Below, in pieces: positions 30,940 to 40,388 of a stretch of DNA of 55,054 nt. The DNA is taken from NCBI GenBank assembly GCA_027575765.1, contig JANBPT010000217.1, positions 1 to 55,054 on the forward strand, read 5' to 3'. Every line of letters starts with the position of its first letter. Position 1 is the first letter of the stretch. Origin of the DNA: Tieghemiomyces parasiticus. Its lineage: Eukaryota > Kickxellomycota > Dimargaritomycetes > Dimargaritales > Dimargaritaceae. Under the pieces are notes generated by a model that was not told the origin of the DNA, did no database searches, and saw only the letters and a program-made list of their open reading frames with translations. The position numbers were made by a program, and so were the translations under genes.

Positions 30940-33900
30940 CTAGTCATCTTTGTCGAGCAGCGAGGCGTAGTCCTCGTAGCTGGCGAAGGCCGGTAGATTG
31001 GCCAATCGCTGGCGCTTGGACCGACTCGTCTCTTTGGGGGTCTTTCCAGCCGCTTCCGATTCTTTGGACCGCTTCATACCCTTAGAGGCCTTGTCGGATG
31101 TGGCCTCCCCGTCCGCGGCGGCTGAGAACCCGGCCGCTTTGAGCATGTCGTCGAGGCTCTCGCCCTTGTCAGCCTCCTCACGATCTGAAGCTTCGTCGTC
31201 CTCACTATCATCCTCTTCGTCACTATCACCCTCTATGTTCGCTTCCTCATCTTCCTCGTCACTACCGCTCTCTACATCCTCCTCATCATCCTCATCATCC
31301 TCATTACCGAAGGGGAAATCTTCGTCGTCAAACTCTGGATCGCTATCGATATCGCCGTCCAAAGCCTGGCGGAGTCCAGCAGGGAGACTCTTCTCCATGG
31401 CCTGGAGGATCTCGGCCTGCTCTTCATCGTCCTCATCGGAGAATTCATCGCTATCCTCCCCATGCTTGTTGGCCAGGGCCTTGGCCATCTGGTCATCGGC
31501 ACCGTAGCCGGCGAGCCTGTCCTCTGCCGCGTCGAGGCCCGCGTCCTCGTCCGCCTCCGCCCCGCGCCGCGGCTTGGTGGGCTGACGCTTGCGGCGAACC
31601 TGAAGGTAAGCGTGCAGGTAGTGGTCCTCGACGGGCTCCGCGGCCAGCAACCGGGAGGAGCCGTCGGTGCCAGTGCCGGACCGTGCGGCCTGGAGCCCCT
31701 CAGGCATAACGAAGGCACGCTTACCACTGATGTAGTCGGCCTTGGCGCTGTGCAGGGCGTCTTCGGCCACGAAGGGCTGCATCGTCGAAATACCACGCTG
31801 GGTAATGGGCGCCTTCTTGGGATTACGGAACACGAAGCGATCCAAAAAGTTGGTCAGGGCGAAATTGTGCATGTTAGGCGGGAGTTCGTTGCTGTACATG
31901 CACCGGATCAGCCGGACTGCGTACATCGCCACCGTAGGGTGGTAGTGCGTGGCGAACGGGAGGATCTCCCACAGGCAGGACCGCTCCGCCCCCGTGTAGA
32001 GCGGCTCGCGCTTAAGCGCCTCGTAGTACGGAGTCGACACGACAGAGGCGGTGGCCGTGGCTGGAACCGGAACTTCCTCGCCGTCGGAGGCGACGTCAAC
32101 GAAGCGCTCCTCTTCATCGTGGTCTTCGGCCTGGCGGATTAGGCCCTGCAGCTCCGGCCGATTCTTCATGAGGCGCAACAGGACGAAGAACAAACCACAC
32201 ACGAAGGGCGGCTGGTGGTAAGCGGCAATCTGCACGATCCGCTTGATAAAGCTCATGGTGCGTGGGCGGCTGGTATCGAACTGCAGGCTCTTGTTGAGCA
32301 AGTTGAGGTACAGCACGTGCTTCGAAGTGTTGATGAGGCGGTGGTCGAGCAGAGAGGCGTAGAGGGCACGGAAGTAGCGGTCGATCAGGTCGGGCTTCAG
32401 ATTGACCACTTGGTACAGCAGCATCAGGGCTTGAACGACAGCGTTGAAGTTGTCTACGTGCACCAGACGGAAAATGGTTTGAATGTAGTTGTTGAACACG
32501 GAGTCGTCAATATTGCTGTAGCGGATGGCACGGTTGACACCCGTGAGCACCGCAGCTACCAAGCGACCGTGCTCTGCCATCAGGCGGTCGGATTCCTCCT
32601 TAATTTCTTTCTTCTGAGCCGCTAGTTTGGCCTGGCTGACATGGACGGGTACCTGGCGGCGCTCGTCACGTTCGGCGCGCTTGGCCGCGCCCTCGTCTTC
32701 CATATTACGCCAGCGCGGCTTCTTGAACTTTTTGACAGGGCGGCTACCGTTCGCTGGGTGCAGCGGCTCGGGCTTCTTCGGGGCGGGAGCGGGGGCCGGG
32801 GCCGGGGCGGGCTCCTCGACGGTTGGGCTGAGGATCTGGTGGAACAAGTGGAAGTAGATGGCCACGAGCCGGTTGGCCGTCTCAAAGTTGCCCTCCTGGA
32901 GCACAGTCTGATTGATGGTGGTAATGGCGTTGTAGAGGGCGCGGTCGCCTACCCGGTTGCGCATGATCAGTTCCTCGGCAGCCTGCACTACCACCGCATT
33001 CATGTTGGGGAAGGTCTGCATCAGCTTCAGCAGCAGGTAACTGGCCTTGGAACAAGCGGTGCGGTCCTTGTCGCCCAGCTTATTGACCAAAAGACGCAGC
33101 AGATTCTGCTCCTGCTCGGGCTTGGCCACCAACAGGTCGTAGACGTCAGTGATGGCGCGGCGTTTGACCTCAGAAACCGTGTCGTACGTGGCTACCTCAA
33201 AGGCCTGGATTAGACTGAAGTAGAGGCGCTTAAGCTGATCCTCAAAGTACCACAATACCAGCTGGGCAGGACCGATGTCCGGGTGGCCCAGGGGCTGGTC
33301 GACGAAAAAGCGCAGCTTGCGCTCCGGCAGCAGGTTGATGGTGAACAGGTCTTTCACACTGGTCAACATCATATGGGTTTCGCGGCGGCTGTTCTTACCG
33401 ACCACATCCAGAAGCTGCTTCAGCGTTGCGAGGACGTGGAATGGGGATTCCTGACACAAAAGTGTGAGCGCCGAAATACGATCGGTGGTGGTACCGGAGT
33501 CCATAACCGTGGACAGGAACTGGCGGTCTGATTTAGAGATGGAGGGCCGCGTGCGGAACAAGGTGATTTCCTCCTCATACAGCTGTTTGGCCTGCTGGAG
33601 CCGTCCGGCAATGGCATTGGCGTCCAGAGTGGCCACCTCGGCGTCAACGGAGAGCTCGATACCTGGGTGGACGTACCACTGCCGGGACGGGGGGATCAGG
33701 AACTTCTTGTCGTCAACCCCGCGAGAATTAAACCGCGGATCGAGCGTGGGGGTGGCACAGGGTCGGATCTCCTGGGGGGCGGGGATCCTGTAGTTATCAG
33801 GCTTGGACTGGGGTTTCTGAGAGACGCGCTTAGCGGGATCCTGCTTACCCGGGACGGGCCGGTCAAACTTCTTGCCAGGGACGGGCCGATCAAACTTCTT

Positions 33901-34215
33901 GCCAGGGCCCTTTGCCGAGACCCCTTGACCCGGATGGACCTTGGTAAAAGCCTTCTTGGCCGCGGTGGGCTGGTCAAACTTCTTGCCGGAGTGTTTAGCG
34001 GCTGACTTCACTGGAGTGGCATCACGGCCGTCGGCCATACCAGGCTTAATATTGAGTCCACGAACGAAAGCAGCCACTTCATTCTGGAGTTTGGGGCCCC
34101 CGGTGGCTTGCTTCACCCCTGTGGGGGCTTTTGTGGGCGGGAGGGACGCCGTAGTCGTGGGTTTGGTGGGCTTGCCCGGCCGGGACGACGAGCGGTGGCT
34201 GACTTTTCCGGCCAT
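30940..34215 (-). CDS. MAK21: Ribosome biogenesis protein MAK21/NOC1 (CBF/Mak21 family)
   Basis: Noc1/Mak21 acts with Noc2 in the nucleolus in 60S subunit assembly and pre-rRNA processing; the human relative is CEBPZ. The 1,091-residue product has a basic, disordered N-terminus with short GKKFDRPVP repeats, then a HEAT-like region with family blocks (SKSDRQFLSTVMDSGTTTDR, ALTLLCQESPFH, NLLPERKLRFFVDQPLG). The CBF/Mak21 domain in the second half contains LLDHRLINTSKHVLYLNLLN, AAYHQPPFVCGLFFVLLRL and EILPFATHYHPTVAMYAVRL. The C-terminus is very acidic (runs of Asp/Glu/Ser around residues 900-1040) and ends in a basic segment, as in the family. Yeast Mak21 is about 1,025 residues. The start is the ATG at 34215 (MAGKVSHRSS). 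No introns. It is divergent from RPN3. Confidence 0.92.
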   Translation of the reverse strand: MAGKVSHRSSSRPGKPTKPTTTASLPPTKAPTGVKQATGGPKLQNEVAAFVRGLNIKPGMADGRDATPVKSAAKHSGKKFDQPTAAKKAFTKVHPGQGVSAKGPGKKFDRPVPGKKFDRPVPGKQDPAKRVSQKPQSKPDNYRIPAPQEIRPCATPTLDPRFNSRGVDDKKFLIPPSRQWYVHPGIELSVDAEVATLDANAIAGRLQQAKQLYEEEITLFRTRPSISKSDRQFLSTVMDSGTTTDRISALTLLCQESPFHVLATLKQLLDVVGKNSRRETHMMLTSVKDLFTINLLPERKLRFFVDQPLGHPDIGPAQLVLWYFEDQLKRLYFSLIQAFEVATYDTVSEVKRRAITDVYDLLVAKPEQEQNLLRLLVNKLGDKDRTACSKASYLLLKLMQTFPNMNAVVVQAAEELIMRNRVGDRALYNAITTINQTVLQEGNFETANRLVAIYFHLFHQILSPTVEEPAPAPAPAPAPKKPEPLHPANGSRPVKKFKKPRWRNMEDEGAAKRAERDERRQVPVHVSQAKLAAQKKEIKEESDRLMAEHGRLVAAVLTGVNRAIRYSNIDDSVFNNYIQTIFRLVHVDNFNAVVQALMLLYQVVNLKPDLIDRYFRALYASLLDHRLINTSKHVLYLNLLNKSLQFDTSRPRTMSFIKRIVQIAAYHQPPFVCGLFFVLLRLMKNRPELQGLIRQAEDHDEEERFVDVASDGEEVPVPATATASVVSTPYYEALKREPLYTGAERSCLWEILPFATHYHPTVAMYAVRLIRCMYSNELPPNMHNFALTNFLDRFVFRNPKKAPITQRGISTMQPFVAEDALHSAKADYISGKRAFVMPEGLQAARSGTGTDGSSRLLAAEPVEDHYLHAYLQVRRKRQPTKPRRGAEADEDAGLDAAEDRLAGYGADDQMAKALANKHGEDSDEFSDEDDEEQAEILQAMEKSLPAGLRQALDGDIDSDPEFDDEDFPFGNEDDEDDEEDVESGSDEEDEEANIEGDSDEEDDSEDDEASDREEADKGESLDDMLKAAGFSAAADGEATSDKASKGMKRSKESEAAGKTPKETSRSKRQRLANLPAFASYEDYASLLDKDD
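33850..33903 (-). repeat. 27 bp in-frame tandem repeat in MAK21
   Basis: Two nearly identical 27 bp units encode GKKFDRPVP twice in the basic N-terminal tail. A diverged third copy (GKKFDQP) lies further upstream in the protein, near 33,970-33,990. The repeats keep frame, so copy number could vary without breaking the gene. Confidence 0.85.
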
Positions 34216-35278
34216 GGAGAAAACGGATCGCAGCACGGACGGAGGTTGGTGGGGGACTGGATCCTCTTGAGTCGGTTAACAAACTCGTACAGACTGGTCG
34301 GTCCGAGGCGGGAATCGTAGATAGAGCCCGGGTATGGCTTTTCAGGAAGGGGGCGTAGCTCTGGGAATGCAGTGAGCACAGGAATCAAAAGGTTCACGCA
34401 GGAGGGAGGGAGGAATGGCAATCACCAGAGGAAGACGGTTGTGGCCCGTCAATCGAGGATTGGTGAGCGACTAGTGTCTTGGCGGCCCGGAAATACTCTA
34501 ACGGTTAGCTTTTTTTTTTTTGCGAGGCAACAACGGTTTTTGCAATGCTGCCGTGTGTGGTCAGTGGGGTGAGCTGGCACCTCCCATACTGTATAGGTCC
34601 TTTTTTTTATTAAACTAATGCTGGCTCTTCGATCCCACCACTGCGAGTGGCATCGATAGGCAGCGTGGGGATAAATTTGTTCCCTTTGTGGTAGAAAGTA
34701 TCCCACCAAACCGGGAAGCCTATGCTACACTCCGCCAGGCCCCTTAACTACCATCGCTTCGACGGTAAGCCTGCAAGGCACCGCTCCTAGAGGGCGTGCC
34801 AATATAACTGGGAGGCTAGTGGTCGCCAGCCAGACTAGGTCCGAGCGGAGGCCTGAAAACTGGGAACGGAGGTACTCTAGTTTGAGATACATCATGACAA
34901 AGGCTGCGGCAATTGGACATTTGAATGCCAAATGGGCAGAGTCAGCTGCTGCTGCTGCTGCTATACCCGCAGGGAGTATCCGACCGGGTGTGCGGCAAGT
35001 GGGGAGGGGTGGGGGACTGGCTATACGGCCAGTGGCCACGTTGGTTACCGTTCGCGGCCCCGTCACGACAGCACCGCAACCGGTTTCCACGCTGCCCCAC
35101 CAACTGCCCTACATCATCCGCTTTCCATTGCGTCTGAGGTGCATTAGTCCCTTTGCTAGTTCCGGATTTCTTCTCCATCTTGGCCATACCTTCTGACTCA
35201 ACGGACGCTTCGCCCTTCCTCGCATCCTTACCTTATCGAACACCGCCTTCCAACGCTTCTCTCACTTTGAGCTCCGCC
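34216..35278. other. Divergent promoter region of MAK21 and RPN3
   Basis: The 1.06 kb spacer separates two divergent housekeeping genes. It contains poly(T) tracts at about 34,509-34,520 and 34,602-34,609, a short GCT repeat (six units, near 34,945) and CT-rich DNA just before the RPN3 ATG. I looked for the GGTGGCAAA element that Rpn4 binds in yeast proteasome promoters and did not find it. No gene is evident. Confidence 0.45.
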
Positions 35279-37160
35279 ATGTCCGCTGCCGAGACCATGA
35301 ACGTGGACACCGTGCCGGCTAACCCGCCAGCCGGCGATACCCGTCTCCTGTTCCAGCAAGGTTCGTTCCGCAACCTAGCGCGTCCCCCCTGCTGCTACGC
35401 CTTGGTGCGATCGTTGCCAGAGGTGCTGCCATCCGTTCCACCTGCTGCGGCCGATACGCCCCGGGGGATGGCCGCCATCGTGGCCCTACTAGGTGGCCAT
35501 TTGCAAAGCCAGTGCACTGTGGGATATCCATCAGGTGCTTCTATCTACACATGCTTAACCCACCCGGCCCATTTTCCGACCAACCTTCCCCTCCCGTAAC
35601 GACGCAGATCTCGAGCGCAACATCCGCTTCATTAAACAGGGAGTGGCCAGTCTGGAGGCGCGCTACATCCACCGAGTGTTGCGCACCATCCCTTCAACCC
35701 GAAAGCGATTCGACACCCAGACACTGGGCGCCGCCATCCAAAAGTACTATCGGCCTGGTAAGTCAGCCTGTCTTGCCCAGGGCCGTCCGCGCCACACTCT
35801 TGCCTGGGCCATGAACAGTCGTGTGCCGCTCTGTCTTTCCTTTCCAGGCCATCCCCACTGATTTATCTTTCCATCGTCCTGGATTTCCTCTCCGCACCCA
35901 CCTCCTTCCATACTTCTCAACCTAGAATTCGGCGACAAGGAGGAGTTACTAGGCCTACTCAACTACATGGCGGCCGAGGGGATGGACCTGGACACTAAAC
36001 CGGTTTCCCCCGTCAAGGAGGACCCAGAAATCAGCGTGTACCTGGGCCTACTCGTGCTCATCCACCTGCTCGACCAGAAGGCGTATGACGCGGGCCAGCG
36101 GCTGGCGGCCGCCTTGGTGGACCGGGCCATGGAGCTCAACCGCCGCACCTTGGATGCCATTGTGGCCAAGCTCTTCTTCTACTACGCCCGCTTCTACGAG
36201 ATCACCGGCCGACTAGCCGACGTGCGACCGGCCCTGCTCACCAACTTGCGAACCGCCACCCTGCGCCGGGACAGCGAGCTGCAGGCCACCCTGATCAACC
36301 TGATTCTGCGCAACCTGCTCCACTTCAACCTCTACGAGCAAGCCGACAAACTGGCCGCCAAGACGACATTCCCAGACAACGCCAGCAACAACCAGATGGC
36401 GCGCCACATGTACTATCTGGGCCGCATCAAGGCCATCCAGCTTGACTACACCGCCGCGCATACGTACCTGCTGCAGGCTCAGCGCAAGGCCCCGCAGACC
36501 CCGACCACCGCCGGGTTCCAGCAGACCGTGGGTAAGCTGTTTGTGATTGTGCAGCTCCTCATGGGCGAGATTCCGGAGCGTGCCCTCTTCCGTCAGCCCG
36601 TGCTCCGCAAGCCGTTGGCCCCGTACCTGGCTATCACCCAGGCCGTGCGTGTGGGCGACCTGGCCAAGTTCCAGGCTACCGTGGCCCGGTTCGACTCTCG
36701 GTTCCGCGCCGACCATACGAGCACCCTCATCGTGCGCCTGCGCCACAACGTGATCAAGACCGGTATCCGTATGATCAGCCTATCGTACCTGCGCATTTCG
36801 CTCCGCGATATCTGCATCAAACTCCACCTCGACAGCGAGGAGGACGCTGAGTATATCGTCAGCAAGGCCATCCGCGACGGCGTGATTGATGCCACTATTG
36901 ATCACGAGCGTGGTTTCGTCCAGTCCAAGGAGGTTGCCGACGTGTACGCCACTAGCGAGCCCCAAGCCGCTTTCAACCAGCGCATCCAGTTCTGCCTCAA
37001 CCTATACAACGAGTCCGTCAAGGCCCTCCGCTTCCCTCTCAATGCCCATAAGAAGGACCTCGAGTCGGCCTCCGAGGCCCTTGAGCGCGAGCGGGAACTG
37101 GCCAAGGAGATCGCCCAGAGCGACTTTGACGCCGACAGCGACAACGACATGGGGCTGTAG
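35279..37160 (+). CDS. RPN3: 26S proteasome regulatory subunit RPN3 (PSMD3), three exons
   Basis: Rpn3 is a PCI-domain subunit of the proteasome lid. Exon 3 (35926-37160) encodes most of the protein, with textbook family blocks: RTATLRRDSELQATLINLIL, YYLGRIKAIQLDYTAAHTYL, and the PCI region VRLRHNVIKTGIRMISLSYL, SEEDAEYIVSKAIRDGVIDA and HERGFVQSKEV. Exon 2 is 35608-35757, encoding LERNIRFIKQGVASLEARYI and the segment after it. Its 168 nt downstream intron starts GTAAGT and ends CTCAACCTAG. The exon 1 donor is uncertain: AAG/GTTCGT after 35360 (488-residue product) or CAG/GTGCTT after 35534 (546-residue product); both are phase 1 and join to the acceptor GTAACGACGCAG at 35607. I favour the shorter exon because G at +5 is kept, but the 174 nt in question is open and GC-rich. 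Known Rpn3 lengths (about 500-535) do not settle it. The acidic tail ends SDNDMGL. Confidence 0.92.
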
Positions 37161-37458
37161 AGACCCAGGATCCTCCCTAATTGGTCTTGGTGGGTGCAGT
37201 CCTGCCTCTGTAACTGCACTGGGCCACCCCGAACACGACGCCCAATTATTCCCTCCCCCAGTACTACTTTTCTACGCCAATGTACCAGAAAACTTTGATC
37301 AGCAAGCCATAATGTCTAATCCGGGATAGTGTTAAGGCATTAAATTGGGAGGTGAGAAGGGGTTTAGAATTGTAGCAGGTAGATCCGATTAAACGAAAAT
37401 GATGACAGGACAGTAGTGTCTACCCAGGCCGATCGACGTGACTTGAGTGTTTTCTACG
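37161..37458. other. Short convergent spacer RPN3/RTT109
   Basis: About 300 bases separate the two stop codons. The sequence is AT-richer than the genes and should contain both poly(A) sites; ATTAAA-like words occur near 37,340. Nothing else was seen. Confidence 0.5.
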
Positions 37459-38805
37459 CTACACCCCGGCCAAGCGGACACGCTTGGCTGCCGGCTCCCC
37501 CAAATCGACTGATCTGGCATCCTTGTCGTCCACCTTCGGCGAGTCTGGCGGCGCGGAGGTGCTGCCAGCAGAAGGAGTTCGAACCGATACGCCAGCGAGG
37601 TTGAACTTGCGCTGCATCCACTGGAAGAACCGCGCCGACGACCGCTGGGCACCCTGGTCGTTGCTGAAGTCCATACTGGTGTGGAACAGTAGGGACAGGA
37701 CGGTTTCCCACCCAGCTTTGGAAACTGTACACCAGTGACCGCTCTCTCGCTCGGCAGCGTCGCCCATACTAGCACTGGTGCACGGGACCGTGGAGGTGGC
37801 GATCACCCCGCGTGGATACCGCAGAATGTAAAAACCTACACGGTGGCCAGCCCCGCATTCCTCGCCAATCGCCAACCACTCGTAAAATTCAGCCACCGTC
37901 CAAGCCCTAGACCCCGGTTTCTCCAAGAGTCGAGTCTTGGGGTCGTCGGGGAAGCGCGGGATGACCTCAGTGGCCCGAGTGGTAAGTGAATGTGACGGTC
38001 CGTAGGTCCAGGCGAGGCCGGGGGTGGCCGCATCGGTGGAGGTAGCACTGGTACCTGAGTTTGGTACCTGGGACGATGACCCGAGAAGTAGCCGGGCTTC
38101 GGCTGCAGACAGACCTGGTACCAGCCAGTTCGCGGAGAGCCGACTAACCTCGGCTCCGGCCGTTTTTTCGGCTACCGTGGTGAGCACCCGGTGCCACCAC
38201 CGGACCAGTTGCTGGTCGTTCAGAATCCGTTTGGCCGGGTTGGCCTTCGACTTGGCAAATAGATATTCCGGCTGGGGTCGCGCGCACACATGGAATTCCA
38301 CCGACCGCCGCCGACCATACTCGGCCAAGCACAGTTCGACATATACTCGGAGCAGGGCTGCCAGCGGGCTGCGCAGAGCAGCCGATCGCGACTGATCGCC
38401 ACTGCCGCTTGCGGTCGAGGCACGGTCAGACGGCCGGCGCCACAGTCCCGAGCTGTCCACCTTCTCGATGTACACCAGGACAGGACGCTGGTCAGCCACC
38501 CCGGCCACCTTGGCCGGCGGACGGTATTCGTAGGCCATGAGCCCGGCCACCATGACAGGTCCACGCAGGGCAGATGGGGTAACCGAGCCCTGCGATTGAC
38601 TAACCAGCAGCAAACGTTTGGTGACACGATAGCCTCCTCCGCCTCCACCAGACGTCGCAGTGGAATCGGGATCGGCGGGGATATCGTATAATGCTGAACA
38701 GGCGTGGGGTTTAGAGGCAATGGCATGGACAACGAGAGGTGTGTCGAAGTCCGTGTAGGCTCCCAGGCGGTCCTGGAGATAGGAGGAAAACGAAGTTTCG
38801 GCCAT
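37459..38805 (-). CDS. RTT109: Histone H3 lysine acetyltransferase RTT109
   Basis: Rtt109 acetylates newly made histone H3 (K56, K9, K27) with the chaperones Asf1 and Vps75, supporting replication-coupled nucleosome assembly and genome stability in the nucleus. The family is fungal and structurally related to p300. The 448-residue product shows the typical order: TPLVVHAIASKPHACSAL near the N-terminus, RPVLVYIEKVDSSGLW, then VEFHVCARPQPEYLFAKS with NPAKRILNDQQLVRWWHRVL. The active-site block is FPDDPKTRLLEK, with the Asp pair at 287-288 and Lys at 290. By my recollection these match the numbering of the catalytic Asp residues and autoacetylated Lys290 of yeast Rtt109, which also supports the start at 38805 (MAETSFSSYL). 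EFYEWLAIGEECGAGHRVGFY follows. A basic C-terminal tail (AAKRVRLAGV) resembles a nuclear localisation signal. No intron. Ser/Thr/Gly-rich inserts add little; yeast Rtt109 has 436 residues. Confidence 0.93.
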   Translation of the reverse strand: MAETSFSSYLQDRLGAYTDFDTPLVVHAIASKPHACSALYDIPADPDSTATSGGGGGGYRVTKRLLLVSQSQGSVTPSALRGPVMVAGLMAYEYRPPAKVAGVADQRPVLVYIEKVDSSGLWRRPSDRASTASGSGDQSRSAALRSPLAALLRVYVELCLAEYGRRRSVEFHVCARPQPEYLFAKSKANPAKRILNDQQLVRWWHRVLTTVAEKTAGAEVSRLSANWLVPGLSAAEARLLLGSSSQVPNSGTSATSTDAATPGLAWTYGPSHSLTTRATEVIPRFPDDPKTRLLEKPGSRAWTVAEFYEWLAIGEECGAGHRVGFYILRYPRGVIATSTVPCTSASMGDAAERESGHWCTVSKAGWETVLSLLFHTSMDFSNDQGAQRSSARFFQWMQRKFNLAGVSVRTPSAGSTSAPPDSPKVDDKDARSVDLGEPAAKRVRLAGV

Positions 38806-40388
38806 GGCGGGCTGGCAGGGGCTGGGCATGAACCGTTGAAGGAAATGCCTAAGTGAAGAGGAGGAAATCAGCCCTGGTAACGGGGATGACGAACAAGGGA
38901 TGGCGAATGGCAAACGTAGAGGAGCTGTCGACTACGTAGCAGTCCCAGTTAGACCTCTTATGCTGGTAGTCCACCGATATTATTTCTCAAAATGTAAACA
39001 GAAGCATCGACCGTCTACAACACGGCTGCCACGACTACGCAACGATTCGAGACCTAGCCCAGCTGCCCATTCAAATTCTTGATAGTGGGGTCGGACACTT
39101 AACGTCGGTCCCTCTGCGGACAGGCTGTCATATAAATGGTAAATAGTTTTAATTCCGAGTAATACGGTTCGAAGTAATGGCCAGCTTCGTGAACTCATCA
39201 GCAGGCACGAGGTAATGACCAGACGAACCATTATAATTGTTGACCCAAAACTTGGAGATCTCCCATTCAGAAGCCGTCCCGGCGTATTTAAGTTGGCTCC
39301 GGGCGGCCTTCAAGGCACTGTGCATTTCATTGCTGGTAATAAGTGGCGCAGAAAGGTAGAGCCTAGATGCCCCCTCGGTGACTGTGAGGACCCGCAGACA
39401 GTTACTGGGATTAGCGATGACTTTACCAATCGGTTATAAAGCGTCCCTATCAATTACATTGGTCATCGGCGAGGCTACGGGGAGGGTTACGGTTGCAATA
39501 GTTGCGCAATCCCGGGTCTCTACGCAGGGTAGTATCTACAAAGATAGGGGCCGCACAACAAGCTTGGGGCCCACTTCCTACTCATTAGCTTGGAGCTCTG
39601 ATCCTAGAGGGTTCGTGTCTTGTCCTCGCCAGACTTGTCAATGCTTCCTGCTGGCGTCGATGTCGAATTTAGTCTTCAAGGGAGGTGATATTTGTACCAA
39701 AGTGGGCTCGCCGATTACTAAGTATGGTAAGGACAACGGCCGTCTAATTCGGTGTGTAAACTAGTTGGGTATGGACCTCGTTTAGCGTCGCGTCCCTAGC
39801 GACGTCCATAGGAATGAAGGACCCACATGGCGACCGGCAAACATGGACTAGAAATTAAAGATTTAGACATAGCGGATAGACCAAATTTTATGCTGTGTTG
39901 TGAGGCGTAGGTCAGTTGTCGTGTAATGCGCCATTAGACTTGTCTTGTCTGACACTAATGGGTTCTATCCGTATGGACGAGTTCTGGTCCCCGCAGATTA
40001 CAGCCAATGCAGAAGAAACCGCCTGCCATAGGGGCCACATATAGGAAGGGACATGCGCCCAGGGTCTGATCTACACCTTCATTAGAAGCCTGCCGCTCTC
40101 TAATGTCCGCACCCAGCCTTCAGATTCGACGGCAACCAGTCGAGTGATGGCCGCAGGGTACATGGTACTCGACGCATGTAGATAGTGCACCATCCTATAT
40201 ATACTCCGAATAGGTGGCAGGCTGCCACTTGTCTGAATGATCCAGTTGTAGATACCATTAGCCTCTCCACGTCTATTTAGCAGCGGCGTCATTACGATCC
40301 GTGTCGGTTGTTTATTACCCCACAAGGTACGGTTTAAAAAGGCCTCAACGATGGCATTCTGGCCCAGGGGTATAGGGTCCTGATGGTG
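38806..40388. other. Intergenic region between RTT109 and the F-box gene
   Basis: The first 120 bases carry the RTT109 leader, purine-rich on the plus strand. The remainder has balanced composition with no family-like frame. A TATATATA word occurs near 40,197 but has no nearby start codon to serve. I see no RNA gene or repeat here. Confidence 0.4.

Noticed and set aside
30998..31507. Ser-rich plus-strand frame opposite the MAK21 acidic tail
   Set aside because: It is the antisense of Asp/Glu codons (GAC/GAG give Ser/Leu-like runs) and has no independent evidence.
38806..38913. N-terminal extension of RTT109 beyond 38805
   Set aside because: The extension would need a TTG start or a Met at 38829 with Ser/Pro-rich sequence. 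The ATG at 38805 gives the usual family N-terminus and yeast-like residue numbering.
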